Below, piece after piece: positions 60,700 through 64,000 of a stretch of DNA of 64,000 nt; within the stretch, counting starts at the first letter, position 1, and every line of letters starts with the position of its first letter. This DNA comes from Bacteroidota bacterium (GTDB taxonomy: Bacteria; Bacteroidota; Bacteroidia; Cytophagales; Cyclobacteriaceae): assembly GCA_018266435.1 (NCBI GenBank), contig JAFEAL010000005.1, positions 354,704 to 418,703 of the forward strand, in the 5' to 3' direction. The notes under the pieces were generated by a model, which was not told the DNA's origin, ran no database searches, and saw nothing but the letters and a program-made list of their open reading frames with translations. Both the position numbers and the translations under genes were made by a program.

Positions 60700-61635
60700 T
60701 TATTCAACATAATGGTCTTTTTGCTCCAATTTGTTAATCAGTTCTACCTTGTTGGAAGCAGAAGCTTTGGTGAAGATATTGGAGACATGTTTGGCAACGG
60801 TTTTTTCGGAGATGGTTAAATCCGCTGCGATGATTTTATAAGAATGCCCCTTCATGATAAGTCTAACAATTTCGATTTCCCTTGCAGTTAAGTTATACTT
60901 GTCGCAGTTGGATTCGATCAATTGTTCCAAACTATGAACACGATCCAGAAGAATGTTGTATTCCTTTCTTGATTGGTAGATGGATGACCGTATGTAGACG
61001 ATAGTCATAATGAGAAATCCAGAATTAGTGATTGAATGCTCCAATACCTGGAAGTCGCCAAAAAAGACAATCACAGGTAAAGCAACCCAACATAAGAGCG
61101 CTACATAAGCAGCAATAACTAATTCAAATTTGGTTTTCTCGGAGTATTCTTTTTCCCTGAACTTGAAAATGAAGGCGCGAGTTGTCGCCACGATGAAGGA
61201 GACACCATATAAAAATGGAATCACTACTGCAAGTCTTCTACTCCAAACAAGGTCACCTGTGATATAATAGGGTACGACAAACAAAAATAGAAAGGGAGCG
61301 AATAGGAAAATCAATGACCCGAATGTTACAAAGAACTTAAGCCGTTTGAGATCGAATGCTTTGTAGTAATAGTAAACGAAATACATTGATGTGCCGAACG
61401 CAAAGAGGTAGGCAATGACCTCCTGTAACATTACGGGAAGGGGAATGTTTTCATCTGGGAACAATCCACTCGTAAGATTGTACAGAATTAGGAAGACGAG
61501 TAAGATTAGATATAAAAGTCTTTTTTGGTCGTTCGTTCTTTCAAGAAAATAAATGATCTGAAAAAACAACATCACAAGTTCGAACACGGTTATCATAAAT
61601 GTAACCAAGTGCATTTGGGTACCCATGAAATTCAT
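60700..61635 (-). CDS. seven-helix membrane protein with LuxR-type HTH
   Basis: 311 residues. About seven membrane helices fill residues 8-225 (LVTFMITVFELVMLFFQIIYFL first), then a linker and a LuxR/GerE HTH: NLTAREIEIVRLIMKGHSYKIIAADLTISEKTVAKHVSNIFTKASASNKVELINKL. This 7TM-LuxR layout is a known Bacteroidota membrane-bound regulator type; its signal and targets are unknown. It precedes the unrecognised cargo genes and may control them. Confidence 0.87.
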   Translation of the reverse strand: MNFMGTQMHLVTFMITVFELVMLFFQIIYFLERTNDQKRLLYLILLVFLILYNLTSGLFPDENIPLPVMLQEVIAYLFAFGTSMYFVYYYYKAFDLKRLKFFVTFGSLIFLFAPFLFLFVVPYYITGDLVWSRRLAVVIPFLYGVSFIVATTRAFIFKFREKEYSEKTKFELVIAAYVALLCWVALPVIVFFGDFQVLEHSITNSGFLIMTIVYIRSSIYQSRKEYNILLDRVHSLEQLIESNCDKYNLTAREIEIVRLIMKGHSYKIIAADLTISEKTVAKHVSNIFTKASASNKVELINKLEQKDHYVE

Positions 61636-61691
61636 ACAAGGGGTTATTTAATTGTCTCGCATTCTCTTAGTTCAACTCTTCAAGGATAAAA

Positions 61692-62273
61692 TCAAACGTG
61701 TCCATTATTCCAGCGTAACATGTATAACCTGTAAGAAAGATCTAATGACTGAAAGATTTCGAATCCATGTTTTTGATACCACTGGATATTGCGATCAACG
61801 GACGTCTCAAGATATATAGGCCGTCCTTCCGCACTAGAATCTTTGATGATTTCGTTTAATAGTTGACTACCCTTTCCAGCGTTTTGAAACTGTGGTGAAA
61901 CACCAATAAACCACAAGTAGGAAAACCTTTTTTTCGGGTGAAATGATTTTATTTTTGATTCTCGACCTAGCACTCGGGCAACTCTATTTAGTCCAATAAC
62001 ATTCAGAGCAAGTTTTGCATCCCACAAAATTGAAGTGAACGTTGAGCGCTTTTTATCTGGATGGAGAACAAGCGCACAAGCTTGCGCGTCATCGGAAATC
62101 CAGACATCACCGAAGGTATTGCAGATATTATAGGAGTAATCCATGAGGCCGCGAATGCGAGCCTCTCGATTTCGGTCTTGCTTGACAACATAGTTTACGC
62201 TCTTGTTGTCATCAAAGGATTTCACGAGAATGTCAACCACTAAAGACTTTTGATCAACGCTAGCTCTCTTCAT
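61692..62273 (-). CDS. GNAT-family N-acetyltransferase
   Basis: 193 residues from ATG 62271-62273, chosen because GGAGG lies eight bases upstream; the frame extends 22 codons further. GNAT marks: RFSYLWFIGVSPQFQNAGKGSQLLNEII, where Q-x-x-G-K-G is the acetyl-CoA loop, and SAEGRPIYLETSVDRNIQWYQKHGFEIFQ, the closing strand and helix. It would acetylate a small molecule or protein; the substrate is unknown. It lies between the 7TM-LuxR gene and the integrase. Confidence 0.88.
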   Translation of the reverse strand: MKRASVDQKSLVVDILVKSFDDNKSVNYVVKQDRNREARIRGLMDYSYNICNTFGDVWISDDAQACALVLHPDKKRSTFTSILWDAKLALNVIGLNRVARVLGRESKIKSFHPKKRFSYLWFIGVSPQFQNAGKGSQLLNEIIKDSSAEGRPIYLETSVDRNIQWYQKHGFEIFQSLDLSYRLYMLRWNNGHV

Positions 62274-62416
62274 ATTTACAGCCTCCGAGAAAGGAGAGTG
62301 CTCCAGGTTTTGTGGCATGAAAATTAATTTTGCTGGCAAAGATTCATTACCTCAAATAAGATAATCGGCCCGCTTTGGCCGACCGCAAATGTTATCTGAC
62401 GAAAAAATCAGCCAAA

Positions 62417-62454
62417 TAAAAAAAGCCCTCGGAACTTATACGGTCCCGAAGGCT
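62417..62454 (-). terminator. rho-independent terminator of the integrase gene
   Basis: Stem 62424-62432 with 62446-62454 (one mismatch, 13-base loop). On the minus strand it is followed by TTTTTTATTT. It lies 22 bases past the integrase stop. Confidence 0.88.
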
Positions 62455-62476
62455 ATAAATTTTGTCAATACGTATT

Positions 62477-63718
62477 TCAGTTTACTTTTTTCAGTTTTGC
62501 AGTCTTTTGATTTCCCAAAACTGCTCTTAGAGAAAGCATGTCCTGACTTACTTTGTTCTCAATCACCTTTGCATAAATCTGAGTAGTCCTAATGCTGGTG
62601 TGACCAAGCATTTTGGAGACTGTTTCAATCGGGACTCCGTTGGTAAGCGTGACTGTGGTTGCGAAAGTGTGCCTAGCCAGATGGAAAGTAAGATTTTTTT
62701 CAATGCTACAGAGGTCCGCGATCTCTTTTAGATAGGCATTGATTTTCTGGTTTGAGAGATTTGGGAACAAGGTTCCAGAGGCAAGCGCCCTGGGATGATT
62801 TCTATATTTTTCAACGATATTGAGTGCCTTTGGAAGTAACGGAACTCGAACTGGCTGATTTGTTTTCTTTCTCGATGTCATTATCCAGTACTCGCCATCA
62901 ATACCCAGTGAAATATTCTGAGGTGTAAGTCTCATTACATCGCAATAGGCTAAACCGGTAAAACAGCTAAAGATGAACAAGTCCTTTGCCCATTGTAAAC
63001 GCAAGACCTTGAATTCCTTTGCTTCAATTTTTTCTAAGTCATCTTGGCTTAGGAATTCACGATCATTGCGGATAAATTTTGCCTGAAATTTTGCAAATGG
63101 ATCTCGTTCCAACCATTCATTTTTGATCGCTACGTTGATCATTTTTCGAAGCCGTTCAATATGTTTCATAACCGTGTTATTACCCATAGAAGTATGGTGA
63201 TCTAGTGGAGTGTACGACCTTAAATAATGTTCAAAGTCAGCTAGGAACTTATAGGATAGATGTGCTAATAAAAGATCACTTGTCTTCAATCGGCTCTTTA
63301 AGAACTCTTTGACATATCTCTGAGTGGTCATATAGTTCTTCATCGTTCCCCATTCGATAGTATCCTTAAGATGTGTATTGTGGTAATCAATTAGACTGAG
63401 CAGGGAATACTGATTTGGCTTAATACCTAGGTAGGCATTCTTGAGGGCGTCAGCAGTCACCAACTTACTATCCGCAAGCAGGTCTCTGTAATGTTCGAAT
63501 ATTTTGGCTTCAACTTGTTTGAGATAACCATTGAGTGATCTCGCATCCTCACTGTTTCCTTTGACTTTTCCAGCGTCCCAACTCTTTTCTGATACGCTTC
63601 TCTTGATCGAAAATTCCGATCTGTTACCAGCTACTGTAATACGGCAGTATACTGGTGTTAATCCATCCTTGGTCTTTGAAGTACGAAGAATGAATGTTGT
63701 GCTGAATGTTGCTTGCAT
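62477..63718 (-). CDS. int: tyrosine recombinase (IntDOT-like ICE integrase)
   Basis: 413 residues from ATG 63716-63718 (MQATFSTTFILRTSKTKDG, the usual Bacteroidota integrase start). An arm-binding region, a SAM-like core-binding domain (about 105-215) and the catalytic domain follow. His346 and Arg349 lie in HLARHTFAT, His373 in LGHTSIRTTQIY, and Tyr382 is the nucleophile. The first catalytic Arg is replaced by Ala257 in FTGLAYCD, as in IntDOT-type enzymes. It integrates and excises the element; the adjacent tRNA gene is the likely target side. Confidence 0.93.
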   Translation of the reverse strand: MQATFSTTFILRTSKTKDGLTPVYCRITVAGNRSEFSIKRSVSEKSWDAGKVKGNSEDARSLNGYLKQVEAKIFEHYRDLLADSKLVTADALKNAYLGIKPNQYSLLSLIDYHNTHLKDTIEWGTMKNYMTTQRYVKEFLKSRLKTSDLLLAHLSYKFLADFEHYLRSYTPLDHHTSMGNNTVMKHIERLRKMINVAIKNEWLERDPFAKFQAKFIRNDREFLSQDDLEKIEAKEFKVLRLQWAKDLFIFSCFTGLAYCDVMRLTPQNISLGIDGEYWIMTSRKKTNQPVRVPLLPKALNIVEKYRNHPRALASGTLFPNLSNQKINAYLKEIADLCSIEKNLTFHLARHTFATTVTLTNGVPIETVSKMLGHTSIRTTQIYAKVIENKVSQDMLSLRAVLGNQKTAKLKKVN

Positions 63719-63833
63719 GGCTTTAATTGTTTTTGGTTCACTTTGTTTGTTTAAAAACTGTGAATCCCTCACACAAAAACCACCAAATCGGGTCAATACA
63801 AATTAATGACAACCACCCACTTGCAGTCCCTCT

Positions 63834-63866
63834 GGTGACCTCGAAGCAATTATAAAACAGGTCACC
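63834..63866. repeat. 8-bp inverted repeat between int and tRNA gene
   Basis: GGTGACCT (63834-63841) and AGGTCACC (63859-63866) with a 17-base spacer, in the 260-base gap that separates integrase and tRNA. It lies where att arm sites or an integrase operator would be. No gene is seen in this gap. Confidence 0.4.
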
Positions 63867-63923
63867 GAATAGTTCACCACAGCGATGGGTGTATGTGCAT
63901 ATTTTGAGGAGTTTGGAAAATGA

Positions 63924-63956
63924 AAAACCCTCCACAAATAATTTATAGAGGGTTTT
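63924..63956 (-). terminator. terminator downstream of the tRNA gene
   Basis: Perfect 9-bp stem AAAACCCTC / GAGGGTTTT (63924-63932 with 63948-63956), 15-base loop. On the minus strand it ends in a T-run, 24 bases past the tRNA 3' end. Confidence 0.75.
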
Positions 63957-63979
63957 GATGACGCTTGATTAACAAGCAG

Positions 63980-64000
63980 TCGGGGTGAGAGGATTCGAAC
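63980..64000 (-). tRNA. 3' end of a tRNA gene, cut by window edge
   Basis: The minus strand reads GTTCGAATCC, then TCTCACCCCG and A: a T-loop TTCGAAT, the 3' T-stem CCTCT, the acceptor strand CACCCCG and discriminator A. CCA is not encoded. The acceptor would start CGGGGTG, which fits tRNA-Pro among others, but the anticodon lies outside the window. Confidence 0.75.

Noticed and set aside
62365..62382. 6-bp GC-rich dyad TCGGCC/GGCCGA near the acetyltransferase start
   Set aside because: Short, no T-run, and close to a much stronger terminator; probably without a role.
1..64000. CRISPR arrays and intact insertion sequences
   Set aside because: No regularly spaced repeats and no transposase gene were seen.

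Overview
The window is a Bacteroidota chromosome segment, most like Cytophagales or relatives. The evidence is a Bacteroides-type conjugation set (TraE, TraF, TraG, TraJ, TraK, TraM, TraN and MobA, MobB, MobC relatives), an RteC-domain protein, an IntDOT-like tyrosine recombinase, Bacteroidota-only families (DUF6660, DUF5777, HYC_CC_PP) and a TTTG / TAnnTTTG promoter before the mercury operon. I read about 33 to 64 kb as most of an integrative conjugative element (ICE). Its integrase end abuts a tRNA gene cut by the right window edge. The other end of the element was not found, so whether the metal-resistance genes on the left are its cargo is inference.

Layout. 1-29.4 kb, all on the minus strand: a beta-carbonic anhydrase cut by the left edge, a small membrane protein, a bestrophin-like channel and a ZIP transporter; a CzcB adaptor and a CzcA-TolC fusion efflux pump with a possible 52-residue membrane protein and a DUF6660 protein; a Met-rich lipoprotein next to a decayed SRPBCC fragment; a GH13 glycosidase, an intact SRPBCC protein, a P2-type Ca2+-ATPase-like pump and an ATP-cone/Mrr-like nuclease; a membrane redox module (cytochromes c, NrfD, four-cluster ferredoxin, Tat-signal protein, DUF5777 barrel); a Cus-like pump (two adaptors, and an RND gene split by a +1 frameshift at an A7 run) with an ArsR regulator; then small His- or Cys-rich exported proteins.

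29.6-32.8 kb, plus strand: a mercury operon (ArsR, MerTP fusion, MerP, HMA-MerA) behind a recognisable promoter overlapped by a 7-6-7 inverted repeat. 33-44.3 kb, minus strand: the conjugation apparatus, transcribed from about 44.3 kb towards TraN. It includes three tandem related periplasmic helical proteins and starts with an mRNA hairpin one base before the first AUG.

44.5-53.2 kb is a defence island between the tra block and the mobilisation block. It holds an unrecognised 178-residue protein, a TIR-domain protein and a coiled-coil/TM/SH3b protein (the best candidate here for an undescribed system), a short Argonaute with a DUF4365(DREN)-APAZ partner (SPARDA type), an AbiE toxin-antitoxin pair with a likely operator, an XRE regulator and a SIR2-like DUF4917 protein beside rteC. 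53.2-58.1 kb carries rteC, the coupling protein, relaxase, MobA-like accessory protein, a repeat-rich oriT candidate and an excisionase-like HTH protein. 58.2-64 kb carries unrecognised genes, a 7TM-LuxR regulator, a GNAT acetyltransferase, the integrase with a strong terminator, and the tRNA end.

All product names come from reading the translated sequences and remembered family motifs; no search was run.
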